From positions 62,001 to 126,000 of the forward strand of contig NZ_LJPW01000038.1 of assembly GCF_001400735.1 (NCBI RefSeq): a stretch of DNA of 64,000 bases. The letters are read 5' to 3'. Under the pieces are notes generated by a model. That model was not told the DNA's origin and made no database searches. It saw only the letters and a list, made by a program, of their open reading frames with translations. This DNA is from Pseudomonas caricapapayae. GTDB taxonomy: Bacteria > Pseudomonadota > Gammaproteobacteria > Pseudomonadales > Pseudomonadaceae. Position 1 is the stretch's first letter, and every line of letters begins with the position of its first letter. The position numbers were made by a program, and so were the translations under genes. Shown piece after piece: positions 17,250 through 25,455 of the stretch.

Positions 17250-18653
17250 TTACTGCCCCAGAATCGGTGGCAAATGTTGATCCCACGGCGCGATGGCCTC
17301 TACAGCGGCACAGAATTGCAGCACCAGGGCATCGGCATAGCGTGGCCCCACCACTTGCAGACCAATGGGCAGCCCGCCAGCGCTCCATCCGCAGGGCAGA
17401 CTGGCTGCCGGGTTGCCGGTGATGTTGAAAGGGTAAGTGAACGGCGTCCAGCGCGCCCACGGCACAGCGCCGTCCTGTCCGGTGTAACCGGCAGGCGCCA
17501 CATCGTCGGCAGCAAACGGCAGGATCGGCAGCGTCGGCATGATCAGCAGATCGTAATCTTCGAACAGCGCATGAACCTGGTTGGCAAAGGCTGCGCGCTG
17601 CTGGAGTGCCTGTAGATAATCACTCAAGCTGTACTGAGCAGAACGCCTGATCAGGTCGGCAAAGCCCGGATCGAGTTGCTCCATCTGCTGCGCAAGCGCT
17701 TTGCCGTAGGCAATACCGCGCCCGGCGACCCATAAGGTTTCGAACGTCGCCAGTGGGTCCTGCCAATCCGACTTGAGTGTACTGACCGTGACGGGCAGAG
17801 ACCGGGCGATATTGCCCACAGCAGCGTCAACCGCTGCGGCAATTTGTGGATCGACCGGTGTGTCGAACAAGGTCGGACAGAAGCCGATACGCAACGGATC
17901 GAGTGGCTGGTCGCAACGCGCCAGAAAAGACTCGCCAGGGGCTGGCAGCGCCTGGTGATCCAGCGGATCGGGCCCTGACAGGATATCGAACAGCAACGCG
18001 CTGTCACGCACGGTTCGGGTGATCGGCCCGGCGTGACTGAGCATTTCGGTGGCCGACCAAGGCCAGGTCGGGATACGTCCCAATGTGCCCTTGAGGGCAA
18101 ACGCGCCACAGAACGAGCCGGGAATGCGCACCGAGCCGCCCCCGTCGGAACCCAATGTGGCGGGCACCATCCGCGCGGCCACAGCGATCGCCGAGCCTGA
18201 ACTGGAACCGCCACTGGTGAGTGTCGGGTCCCAGGGATTACGCCCGTTACCAAACACCCGCGACGTACTTGCACCCGTCCAGCCGAATTCGGTAGTCGCC
18301 GTTTTGCCCAGAATGATCGCGCCAGCGTCCTTGAGGCGACGGATGATCGGCGCGTCCTGTACCGGGACCGAATCCAGAGCCGTCAACGAACCCCGTGTGG
18401 TGCGCAGACCTGCCGTCGAAAAAAGATCCTTGATACCGAAAGGTATGCCGTGCAACGGGCCACGTACCTGACCACGCTGCAGTTCGGCCGTCATGCTCCA
18501 TGCTTGTTCGAGCGCGACTTCGGCGTAGACGTCACCAAATGCATTGAGTGTGGGATTGTGGGTTTCAATCGCTGCCAGACACAACTCAGTCAAGCGTATC
18601 GACGTCATGCAGCCCTTGCGAACGAGCGCGGCGGCTTCGATCACAGTAGGCAT
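17250..18653 (-). CDS. Amidase-signature family hydrolase (GatA/AtzF type)
   Basis: A 467-residue amidase. The Ser-cisSer-Lys triad is visible: Lys in HGIPFGIKDLFSTAGLRT (about residue 75), the Gly/Ser-rich signature DPTLTSGGSSSGSAIAVAA with cis-Ser near 150, and the nucleophile Ser in GSDGGGSVRIPGSFCGAFAL near 174. It hydrolyses an amide to an acid plus ammonia or amine. The ATG at 18653 is given; a TTG at 18677 with AGAGG upstream adds eight residues and may be the true start. It is the first gene of the seven-gene set; a 17-bp inverted repeat sits about 120 bp upstream. In context it may release the carbamoyl or amino part of the imported compound. Confidence 0.9.
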   Translation of the reverse strand: MPTVIEAAALVRKGCMTSIRLTELCLAAIETHNPTLNAFGDVYAEVALEQAWSMTAELQRGQVRGPLHGIPFGIKDLFSTAGLRTTRGSLTALDSVPVQDAPIIRRLKDAGAIILGKTATTEFGWTGASTSRVFGNGRNPWDPTLTSGGSSSGSAIAVAARMVPATLGSDGGGSVRIPGSFCGAFALKGTLGRIPTWPWSATEMLSHAGPITRTVRDSALLFDILSGPDPLDHQALPAPGESFLARCDQPLDPLRIGFCPTLFDTPVDPQIAAAVDAAVGNIARSLPVTVSTLKSDWQDPLATFETLWVAGRGIAYGKALAQQMEQLDPGFADLIRRSAQYSLSDYLQALQQRAAFANQVHALFEDYDLLIMPTLPILPFAADDVAPAGYTGQDGAVPWARWTPFTYPFNITGNPAASLPCGWSAGGLPIGLQVVGPRYADALVLQFCAAVEAIAPWDQHLPPILGQ

Positions 18654-18798
18654 GGATGATGGCTTGGGCTCGATCAATGTTAATACCTCTGCGCAATGCT
18701 CGACATAAACAACCGTCGGGGCATTACATTCAGCAGGTAATGATGAGTCAAGTGGGTTTTGTTGGATATATTGAATTTGTGGTTTTAAATTTTGTAAC

Positions 18799-18815
18799 AG
18801 CACCGTCGCGGTGCT
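18799..18815. promoter_or_regulatory. Inverted repeat upstream of the amidase operon
   Basis: Perfect 7-bp inverted repeat AGCACCG-TCG-CGGTGCT in the 307-bp gap between the amidase and serralysin genes. On the amidase strand a T-tract precedes rather than follows it, so it is not a terminator for that strand. It is a candidate operator for the DeoR regulator of this operon. The remainder of 18654-18960 is AT-rich near 18720-18800 and shows no convincing open frame. Confidence 0.4.
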
Positions 18816-18960
18816 AAAAAACGGCAAAAGTCGCCACTCGCCCAATTGCGGTGCGCACTTGAAACAGCCGGAAGAAGAAAAAAGGACAATGAATAATCAG
18901 ATAGAACAGCGCCTGTCCGTGGCGCGGTTCTGACATTGCAAGCGTACTTCAGGTCAGCGA

Positions 18961-20568
18961 TCAGACGGCCAGATCGTGAGCATGAAACTCGGTCACACCG
19001 ACCAACTGGATTTCAAAGTCTGCATGCAGGTCGCCATTGACGTTGCCCGACAATACGTGGTCGGCGAAGCGCAGTTGGCCAGCCCCGGTGAACTCGCCGC
19101 TGCCAATGAAGCTGAAAGCATCGAGGGCCTTGGTGTCCACGTTGGCGTCCATTTTGAGGAAGCTCAATTTGTCGCCCTGCTGGCTGCTGAAATCGGTGAT
19201 CACGTCGCTGGCGTGGCCTTTGCCCAGTTCCGCCAGGTTATTAAACACGAAACGATCAGCACCGGTGCCGCCGGTCATGATATCGGCACCCAGACCACCC
19301 ACCAGCTTGTCGTTGCCTGCACCGCCGAAGAGAACATTGTCTGCGTCATTGCCGGTCAGCGTGTTGTTACGATCATTGCCCAGCAACGTGAAAGCGCCCT
19401 CACCCTTGACGTGGACATTCTCAAAGTTCGCCAACGGTCCGGCATTGAGGTTGATGACCTCTGCTACAGCGGAGGTGTTGTTGTAGGTGATCTTCAGCGT
19501 ATCAGTGCCTTGATCGGCCTTTTCCTGAACCAGTGCCAGTTCGTCGGCCTGATCGATAACATAAGTATCGTTGCCAAGCCCGCCGATCAGGGTATCCATA
19601 CCGCCGCGACCATCGAGCACGTTATCCAGGTCGTTGCCGATCAATGTGTCATTGAAAGCAGAACCGATGGCGTTTTCAATGTGCGCACCATAGGCAATCG
19701 CCAGTCCCGAATTCATCAGCGTCGGGGCGTCCGGATTCTCGTTGTAATCAAGGAAAGCCTTGCCGATGGTGCTGAACTCACCCTCGTTGAGGTTGATCTT
19801 GACAAACGACGCCTGATTGCTGGCATCAATCGTGTCTTTACCGCCCGCGTCCCAGATGGTTTCGAATACCGACTGATCGGGTGCCCATTTGTAGACGTTG
19901 TTTTCGGTGTGATAACTCGTGTTGGCACCATAGATGAACTGCATCGCGGCCACATCGAGCAACATCGGCGTGGTGGGTTTGAAGCTGTAATTATTGGTGT
20001 AGCTCATAATGGTGTAACGGGCATCTTCGAACTTGGCATCGAGCAGCACGTCGTTGTATTGAGTGGCTTCGAACGAATGCTTCAAGCCCAGTGCATGACC
20101 CGTCTCGTGCATGAACGTGAGGTAATCATCCGTCCCTTTGGCAGGGTCGGCCGCATTGACTTTCGGCCCGATCCAGACATCGCCGGACCGGCCCAGCGTA
20201 CCTGGCGCGTAAGCCTGGCCAAACTCAGTGCCATTCAGACTCTTGAAACCACCGAAACGGATGTCTCCGACATTGTCGGCGGTGTCCTGAACCTCGGTGA
20301 ACTTTATATCTGCCACTGCACTCCATGCATCCAGCGCACTTCTGGCGGCCGCCGCCTGGGCATCAGTCAGCGAATAAGCATCGCTGGGCTCCTGAGAGCG
20401 ACTGTAGTCAGTGGCGTAGACGGAGTCAGCGGTATGAAAGCTGTAAGTCAGATGAGTACCGGTCGTATCGCCTAACCAGAACGGCCCCCATAACAGACTG
20501 GTGACTCTGTCATCGGGCGACCCCTCGGGCAAAAGTTCGGCAGGGCTTGAATCATTTGGGCCAGGCAT
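18961..20568 (-). CDS. Serralysin-family secreted metalloprotease (RTX, type I secretion)
   Basis: A 535-residue protein. The zinc site HETGHALGLKH is at residues 154-164 and the Met-turn YTIMSY at about 185-190 with Tyr190 as the fifth ligand. It has no N-terminal signal peptide. The C-terminal half carries calcium-binding RTX nonapeptides (DNVLDGRGGMDTLIGGLGND, then DNVLFGGAGNDKLVGGLGAD) and a serralysin C-terminal module ending EFHAHDLAV, which provides the type I export signal. Length is a little above AprA (about 479). No ABC exporter or Inh-type inhibitor is encoded nearby, so export must rely on a distant system. Likely a tissue-degrading or immune-evading protease. Confidence 0.95.
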   Translation of the reverse strand: MPGPNDSSPAELLPEGSPDDRVTSLLWGPFWLGDTTGTHLTYSFHTADSVYATDYSRSQEPSDAYSLTDAQAAAARSALDAWSAVADIKFTEVQDTADNVGDIRFGGFKSLNGTEFGQAYAPGTLGRSGDVWIGPKVNAADPAKGTDDYLTFMHETGHALGLKHSFEATQYNDVLLDAKFEDARYTIMSYTNNYSFKPTTPMLLDVAAMQFIYGANTSYHTENNVYKWAPDQSVFETIWDAGGKDTIDASNQASFVKINLNEGEFSTIGKAFLDYNENPDAPTLMNSGLAIAYGAHIENAIGSAFNDTLIGNDLDNVLDGRGGMDTLIGGLGNDTYVIDQADELALVQEKADQGTDTLKITYNNTSAVAEVINLNAGPLANFENVHVKGEGAFTLLGNDRNNTLTGNDADNVLFGGAGNDKLVGGLGADIMTGGTGADRFVFNNLAELGKGHASDVITDFSSQQGDKLSFLKMDANVDTKALDAFSFIGSGEFTGAGQLRFADHVLSGNVNGDLHADFEIQLVGVTEFHAHDLAV

Positions 20569-21009
20569 CGGCGTTGCTCCTGAAGAATACAGACGTTAGT
20601 GATTAGCCAATGATCTTTGCCAAGGCAAAAACCGACGGCAGTCTATTACACAACGGGTAAAATATGGACACAATAAGTTACAATTAGATTGCGCACGTAT
20701 ACCGTTGCGCACGATTGACGACAGCAACTTTTTTATTAAGCCGCCACTTTAAAGTTTATGACGCCCATCATTTAACAACGCGCCGAGGTACATCACTTCA
20801 AACCCCGGTCATGCGTGTTGAGAGTGATTACCCTGGCGACAACGGGCACCGGTATTCAGCCTCGATGGCCGGCAGGCCGTTGCTACCGCCGCTGACAGAG
20901 CGTCAGGGCTTGCTCGGGCCGTGCTGATTTATGCGGTGTATACCTTGCTGCCATCTACAAATCATAGGCATCATAAGACCTTAATTTCATCTGATCGCGG
21001 TGCGCCCAC
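20569..21009. promoter_or_regulatory. 441-bp divergent intergenic region with 9-bp direct repeats
   Basis: No convincing gene: a 70-codon plus-strand frame (20715-20927) has no ribosome site and looks random. The region holds the promoters for serralysin (minus) and the histidine kinase (plus). The 9-mer TTGCGCACG occurs twice in direct orientation, at 20689-20697 and 20705-20713, 16 bp apart, about 120 bp upstream of the serralysin start, a spacing suited to a dimeric regulator. Confidence 0.45.
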
Positions 21010-22314
21010 ATGACCCACCACCCTGCGCCATTTCCCGCCAATGAGGAAGAACGAGTCCTCTCCCTTGAGCACCTCAAGATACTGGACAGCGCGCCCGAGC
21101 AAGACTTCGACGACATCGTGCTGCTCGCCACCACGCTGTGCGACGCGCCTATCGCTCTGGTCTCGCTGGTTGACCGAGAGCGCCAGTGGTTCAAGGCCTG
21201 CATCGGCCTGGACGTAAAAGAAACCCACCGCGATCTTGCATTCTGCGCCCATGCCATCCTGCAACCCTCCGATGTGCTGGTGGTGGAAGATGCAACCACC
21301 GATCCTCGCTTCAAGGAAAGTCCGCTGGTGCTGGGGCCTCCCTACATAAGGTTTTATGCGGGCGCGCCGATTCGCACCGACTCAGGCCATGCGCTGGGCA
21401 CCGTGTGCGTGATCGACATCTGGCCGCGTGTGCTGACCGAACAACAGCGTCTCGCACTGCTGGCACTGGCGCGCCAGACTGCAGCCTTGATGCAGTATCG
21501 TCTGCTGACAGAGCAGCGTGACCAGCATGCTGCAGAGCTGGCTCTGGGACTCGAAAGCGCGCAGAGTCAAAGCCTGGCGATGGAGCGCAACCTGCGCCAG
21601 TCACAACGGGTGTCGTCATTGGGAATGCTCACCGCGAGCATCGCGCATGACTTCAATAACCTGCTTCAGGCGCTGAGCGCCAGCCTGCAACTTATCCGCA
21701 TGCGTTCGCGCCGCCCGACCGATGTCGAAACGCTAAGCGATACCGGCCTGCGGGCTGTGGATCACGGTCGTCAACTGGTTACCCGCCTGCTGAACAGCGT
21801 TCGTCAGGACGGACCCGACCTGATCTGCATCGATGTCAGCGAACGGATCGATGCAGCCCGCGACCTGTTACTGCGCTCGGCGGGCGACAAACTGGAGCTG
21901 TCGTTTGACCTTTCCGCCCCAGGCTGGGGCGTCCTGTGCGCAGAAGCGCAGCTGCATGCAGCGGTATTGAACCTCCTGACCAATGCCCGTGACGCGATGT
22001 CCGGGCCAGGCAACGTGCATATCGCCACTCGACTGGAATCCGTCAAGGAAGATCCTCGACTGCCGGAAGGCGATTATCTGGTACTCAGCGTGACGGATGA
22101 TGGCCCTGGCATGGCAGCCGAACTCAAGGAACAGATATTCGAGCCCTTCTTCACCACCCGAAGTTCCGATCCGGGTGCCGGTCTAGGGCTCGTCCAGGTG
22201 CAGGAGTTTGCGGTCAATGCAGGCGGAGGAGCGCGCGTCGAGACACTGCCGGGAAGCGGAACGACCGTGCATCTCTATCTGAGAATACTGGGGCCGATCA
22301 ACGTAACGGCTTAA
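21010..22314 (+). CDS. GAF-domain sensor histidine kinase
   Basis: A 434-residue protein. Residues about 20-165 form a GAF domain (ILDSAPEQDFDDIVLLATTL, ALVSLVDRERQWFKACIGLD, then GAPIRTDSGHALGTVCVID). The dimerisation/phosphoacceptor motif is SIAHDFNNLLQAL (His at about residue 214), followed by the ATPase domain with N box LLTNARDAM, G1 DDGPGMA, F box EPFFTTRS and G2 GAGLGLVQV. There is no transmembrane segment, so it is a cytoplasmic sensor. The HDFNN type of H-box places it in the HPK4-like group. No response regulator lies next to it. It is divergent from serralysin but nothing shows that it controls it. Confidence 0.92.
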   Translation: MTHHPAPFPANEEERVLSLEHLKILDSAPEQDFDDIVLLATTLCDAPIALVSLVDRERQWFKACIGLDVKETHRDLAFCAHAILQPSDVLVVEDATTDPRFKESPLVLGPPYIRFYAGAPIRTDSGHALGTVCVIDIWPRVLTEQQRLALLALARQTAALMQYRLLTEQRDQHAAELALGLESAQSQSLAMERNLRQSQRVSSLGMLTASIAHDFNNLLQALSASLQLIRMRSRRPTDVETLSDTGLRAVDHGRQLVTRLLNSVRQDGPDLICIDVSERIDAARDLLLRSAGDKLELSFDLSAPGWGVLCAEAQLHAAVLNLLTNARDAMSGPGNVHIATRLESVKEDPRLPEGDYLVLSVTDDGPGMAAELKEQIFEPFFTTRSSDPGAGLGLVQVQEFAVNAGGGARVETLPGSGTTVHLYLRILGPINVTA

Positions 22315-22326
22315 CCCCTTCACACC

Positions 22327-22366
22327 CCGCAGCCTTGATATTCATTACATGAATAGCAGGCTGCGG
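22327..22366. terminator. Nested hairpin after the histidine kinase gene
   Basis: CCGCAGCCT and AGGCTGCGG form a perfect 9-bp outer stem, and ATTCAT-TAC-ATGAAT forms an inner 6-bp stem inside the same loop. It starts 13 bp after the kinase stop. There is no U-tract, so either a factor-dependent terminator or an mRNA stabilising structure. Confidence 0.5.
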
Positions 22367-22500
22367 CATGCTCATTCAGCGCATGAATTACAGCCTCTTC
22401 ATCATCACAATACCGTTGCACTTAATAACCAATAACTGTCTTTAAAAAACAAACAGCATTCTTTCTTTTTTACAAAAAAATACACACACGGCAATCCCGC

Positions 22501-23175
22501 TTGCCGATTCGTGACTATATTCAATCGACAGCAAACATTCTGTTTGCGCTCCTGCCTTGGCAACAGGATGTTTGCTGTGAGAATGGCCGGATCATCAAAG
22601 TGACCGGGCTGATTGATGTCAGCGAGGGCAAGTCATACACCAAGACCTCGGACATGAAGCAGCGCGCCCGTCTGGGCATTCCCGGCAAAACCACGATTGT
22701 CGGCACCTCCAGCAGTGCCGAGATAAGGGAGGTTTTTTTCTACGCCAAGGAAAACGACGGCCTGACGGCCGAGGGTGCCAGCAATGTATGGATCAATCAT
22801 GTCACCATCTCTTATTCCATTTTCCGCAACCATGAAAAGAATAACCTGATCGGTTCCAACGACACTAAAACGACCGATGACGGTAAACTGAAAGTCACTA
22901 TCTACCGCTCGTTATTCGAGAACATTTCCTCTCGCGGGCCCCGTGTACGTTTTGGCCAGGTTCATCTTTACAATAATTATCACACCGGAAGTACCCGCTA
23001 TAAGGTCTACCCGTTTATGTATGCCCAGGGCGTGGGCAAAAGTTCCAGAATCTTCGCTGAGCGTCATGTGTTCGATATCAGCGGCATCAGTGGTTGCAGC
23101 AAAGTTGCAGCCGATTATGACGGCAGCGTCTACCGTGATAGCGGATCGCTGGTGATCGGCAGCGCAGAGGGATAG
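22501..23175 (+). pseudogene. Pectate lyase (PL1) remnant with internal deletion
   Basis: A 224-codon frame with recognisable PL1 parts: [57 protein letters not shown], and [20 protein letters not shown]. In active enzymes, between AEI and the HTISY-like strand there are about 90 residues with the vWiDH segment and the Ca2+-binding Asp/Glu; here that stretch is reduced to about 30 residues. The catalytic Arg in PRVRFG is kept. The frame has no signal peptide (first possible start is a TTG), and the C-terminal coils are degenerate. Most likely an inactive relic of a secreted plant cell-wall enzyme. Confidence 0.8.
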
Positions 23176-23348
23176 TGGTACTCGATCACGTCGTCGAGAT
23201 AAACATAAGGATCTGGAAAACAGTCGGCGGCTGGCAGTCCCTCGATAGCCATAAGGAAGACAATCCCGACGGGCTGGAAATCGGGCTCACGCTACAGACC
23301 CGCAGTGGCGAGGAACACTATCGCAAGGTGCTGGGACCGCTGAAATAG
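23175..23348 (+). pseudogene. 57-codon open fragment behind the pectate lyase remnant
   Basis: A GTG-initiated frame, in a different phase from the lyase remnant, reading DHVVEINIRIWKTVGGWQSL then DGLEIGLTLQTRSGEEHYRK and ending VLGPLK. Composition and codon use look like real coding sequence, but no ribosome site is seen and I recognise no family. It is probably the C-terminal piece of another lost gene. The following 235 bp up to the tRNA-like gene show no gene. Confidence 0.4.
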
Positions 23349-23584
23349 GTTTTGTACAAAAGTCGACGGGCGAAGGTCAGGCAAGTTGAAAACAGGCGAT
23401 GACCGGCCGGGGTTGCAGCGCAGGCATGCGCCTGATAGTGGTATAGGCAATGCTTCCGATAAGCCTGAAACGTCTTAAAACTGACATTTCTGACAGCATA
23501 CGAAGGGCCTGCAACCCGGCAGAATAGAGCCATGAACAAAGCAACTACGGGGCTTTCCGGCAACGGTTTACTTGGTTGTTTATG

Positions 23585-23653
23585 ACGTCAGTCGTCTAGC
23601 GGTTAGGATACTCAGACAACTGGGAGGCGGTGGTTCAATCCCACCCTGACGTC
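23585..23653 (+). tRNA. tRNA-like gene (tRNA-Glu-like) with a shortened anticodon loop, possibly a pseudo-tRNA
   Basis: The 69-nt segment folds as a tRNA: acceptor stem ACGTCAG/CTGACGT (7 of 7 pairs), D arm GTCTAGCGGTTAGGAT as in tRNA-Glu, and T arm GGTGG-TTCAATC-CCACC with a perfect 5-bp stem. The anticodon arm CTCAG-ACAA-CTGGG pairs with one G-T but has only a 4-nt loop, so no normal 7-nt anticodon loop exists and no amino acid can be assigned. CCA is not encoded directly (CACC follows). It is about 3 nt shorter than a standard tRNA, as if the anticodon were deleted. A strong terminator follows 10 nt downstream, suggesting it is or was transcribed as its own unit. Confidence 0.65.
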
Positions 23654-23662
23654 ACCCCTTTC

Positions 23663-23695
23663 AAAAGGGCCGAACAGCTGACGTTCGGTCCTTTT
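23663..23695 (+). terminator. Strong intrinsic terminator after the tRNA-like gene
   Basis: A 13-bp stem, AAAAGGGCCGAAC pairing with GTTCGGTCCTTTT (one G-T pair), loop AGCTGAC, with the T-run as the 3' side. It is in the correct place to end transcription of the tRNA-like gene and, read the other way, of the GST gene. Confidence 0.85.
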
Positions 23696-23713
23696 ATTTC
23701 CGGCCTCTTTCAA

Positions 23714-24358
23714 TCATGTTTCCAGGCATCTGGAGCCCCAGTGACGACGCAGTACCGCACTGACCACCGGCTGGGCGTCGACCTGTAACAGCAACGCATG
23801 AAAGTCAGGCCGGGTTGCGTGCAGATGCTCGCGTGTGCCGCTCCATCTCGTTACGACAGAGGCCAGAATTTCCACGGCACCGGGATCATCGCAACGCCAC
23901 AGGTCTGCGCGACCAAACAGGTCGGCGAAAGTCTCCCAGTTTTCGTACAGCCTTGCGCGGGTTCCGGATTCAAGTACCGCATCGAGCGTTTCGTCAGAGT
24001 CCGACAGCCAGCGTTGCGGGTAATCGATGATCCCTATAGGGGCATAACAGTTGGCAGTGATATACACCAGTGCGCGAAGGGCTTGAGCACGCAGTGCAGG
24101 GTTGCCGGGTAGAAGTCCGGACTCGGGGTGCTCCAGCCCCAGATGAATCAGGATCGCAGCGCTTTCCGTCAGTACCGAGCCATCGGTCAGTACCAGCGTA
24201 GGCACCTGCAACAGTGGATTGACCCGTCTCAACGCTTCCTTGCCAGGCCCCTCCTCCCATCCGCAGGCTCTGAACAAGGTAAAAGCAACCGAGCAGCGCC
24301 AAAGCGCTATCTCGATGGCTGCGGAACCCGAACGCTCGACGCCAAAAAGCGTGTACAT
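23714..24358 (-). CDS. Glutathione S-transferase family protein
   Basis: A 214-residue protein. The thioredoxin-like N-domain (residues 1-80) starts MYTLFGVERSGSAAIEIALW and contains the cis-Pro motif QVPTLVLTDGSVLTESAAIL with the glutathione-binding ES pair; the helical C-domain covers about 90-205. The Ser-rich N-terminal segment VERSGS matches the Ser/Cys-type GST active site. GSTs conjugate or reduce electrophiles with glutathione. It is monocistronic, between the tRNA-like gene and the LysR regulator of the MFS cluster, on the same strand as that LysR and 42 bp downstream of its end. Substrate unknown. Confidence 0.87.
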   Translation of the reverse strand: MYTLFGVERSGSAAIEIALWRCSVAFTLFRACGWEEGPGKEALRRVNPLLQVPTLVLTDGSVLTESAAILIHLGLEHPESGLLPGNPALRAQALRALVYITANCYAPIGIIDYPQRWLSDSDETLDAVLESGTRARLYENWETFADLFGRADLWRCDDPGAVEILASVVTRWSGTREHLHATRPDFHALLLQVDAQPVVSAVLRRHWGSRCLET

Positions 24359-24400
24359 GCCAATGCTCCTAGTCAGGTGCTGAATGCTCGATCAGCACAG

Positions 24401-25297
24401 TCACACTGCCGGGGGAGCAAACAGATGGGCGTGCATAAAGTCAATGAATACTCGCAGGCGCAGCGAAAGGTGCTTGCTGGATGGCCAGAGCAACCTGAAA
24501 CTCCCTGTATGTACCGTGTAGTCGGTCAGTATCGGCACTAACTCGCCACTGCGAATGGCCGATGAAATCATGAAGTCCGGCAGGCAGGCAATTCCTAACC
24601 CTGCACGCGCGACATCGACAAGGATTTCAGTCGTGTTACACACCATCACCTCAGGTAAATCGAGATCATCGGCACCTGCCTCCCGGCGTAGCGGCCAGTG
24701 CTCGAATTTGCCCGAAGAGGGAAACCTGTGCAACAGGCAGGCATGTCGACTCAAGTCCGCAGGATGTTCAGGTATGCCGTGCCGGTCAAAATAGTCCGGC
24801 GCACCGACAATCGTCAGTTGAAATCCCCCCATACGCTTCGACATGAGGCCAGAGTCGCCGGGGTCTCCCGTGCGCAAAACGATATCAAAACCCTCGTCGA
24901 TGATATCGACCATGCGGTCCGAGAAATCGATGTCCAGCTCGATCTCGGGATAGGTACGCATGAAGTCGATGATCACCGGCATGACCAGCCCGCTGACCAA
25001 TGGCAGGCTGATGCGTAACCTGCCTCTGGGCATATCTCTGGCGTTGCTCAACTCCATTTCTGCCGTTTCAAGTTCGGACAGAACACGTCGACAGCGTTCA
25101 AGAAATATCGAACCTTCCAGAGTCAGCGCGATACTGCGCGTACTGCGATGAAAGAGCCTGACACCCAGGCTCTCTTCCAGGCGACCGATACTCTTGCCGA
25201 CCCCCGACGATGAAATACCCAGCCGCTTGCCTGCCTGGGTAAAACTCCGTGTTTCCGCCACCAGAACAAACACCGAAATGCTACCGAGCGATTCCAA
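24401..25297 (-). CDS. LysR-family regulator, divergent from the MFS/monooxygenase genes
   Basis: A 298-residue LysR protein: HTH at residues 1-60 (FVLVAETRSFTQAGKRLGIS, GVGKSIGRLEESLGVRLFHR, STRSIALTLEGSIFLE) and an effector-binding domain from about 90. The 158-bp gap to the divergent MFS gene holds the perfect inverted repeat AGGACA-N4-TGTCCT (25313-25328) only 16 bp upstream of its start. By position it probably controls the MFS/LLM operon and perhaps itself. Ligand unknown. Confidence 0.92.
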   Translation of the reverse strand: MESLGSISVFVLVAETRSFTQAGKRLGISSSGVGKSIGRLEESLGVRLFHRSTRSIALTLEGSIFLERCRRVLSELETAEMELSNARDMPRGRLRISLPLVSGLVMPVIIDFMRTYPEIELDIDFSDRMVDIIDEGFDIVLRTGDPGDSGLMSKRMGGFQLTIVGAPDYFDRHGIPEHPADLSRHACLLHRFPSSGKFEHWPLRREAGADDLDLPEVMVCNTTEILVDVARAGLGIACLPDFMISSAIRSGELVPILTDYTVHTGSFRLLWPSSKHLSLRLRVFIDFMHAHLFAPPAV

Positions 25298-25312
25298 TAC
25301 ACACTCCTATTA

Positions 25313-25328
25313 AGGACAGCCTTGTCCT
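25313..25328. promoter_or_regulatory. Inverted repeat between LysR and MFS genes (candidate operator)
   Basis: Perfect inverted repeat AGGACA-GCCT-TGTCCT in the gap between divergent genes, close to the LysR start codon. The position is suited to autoregulation by the LysR protein. Confidence 0.5.
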
Positions 25329-25455
25329 ATACGTTCGGAACATAAGCCTGTTTTTGTTTGCATACGCAACCCCTAATCTCCCGGCAGGGCGATTGCCCTT
25401 GGATAAACGCGTGCAATTCATCCAAGCCTGCGCACGCTTCACAGGGAAATTGCTC

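Noticed and set aside
20715..20927. 70-codon plus-strand frame in the serralysin upstream gap
   Set aside because: No ribosome site, no recognisable sequence and codon use unlike the neighbours.
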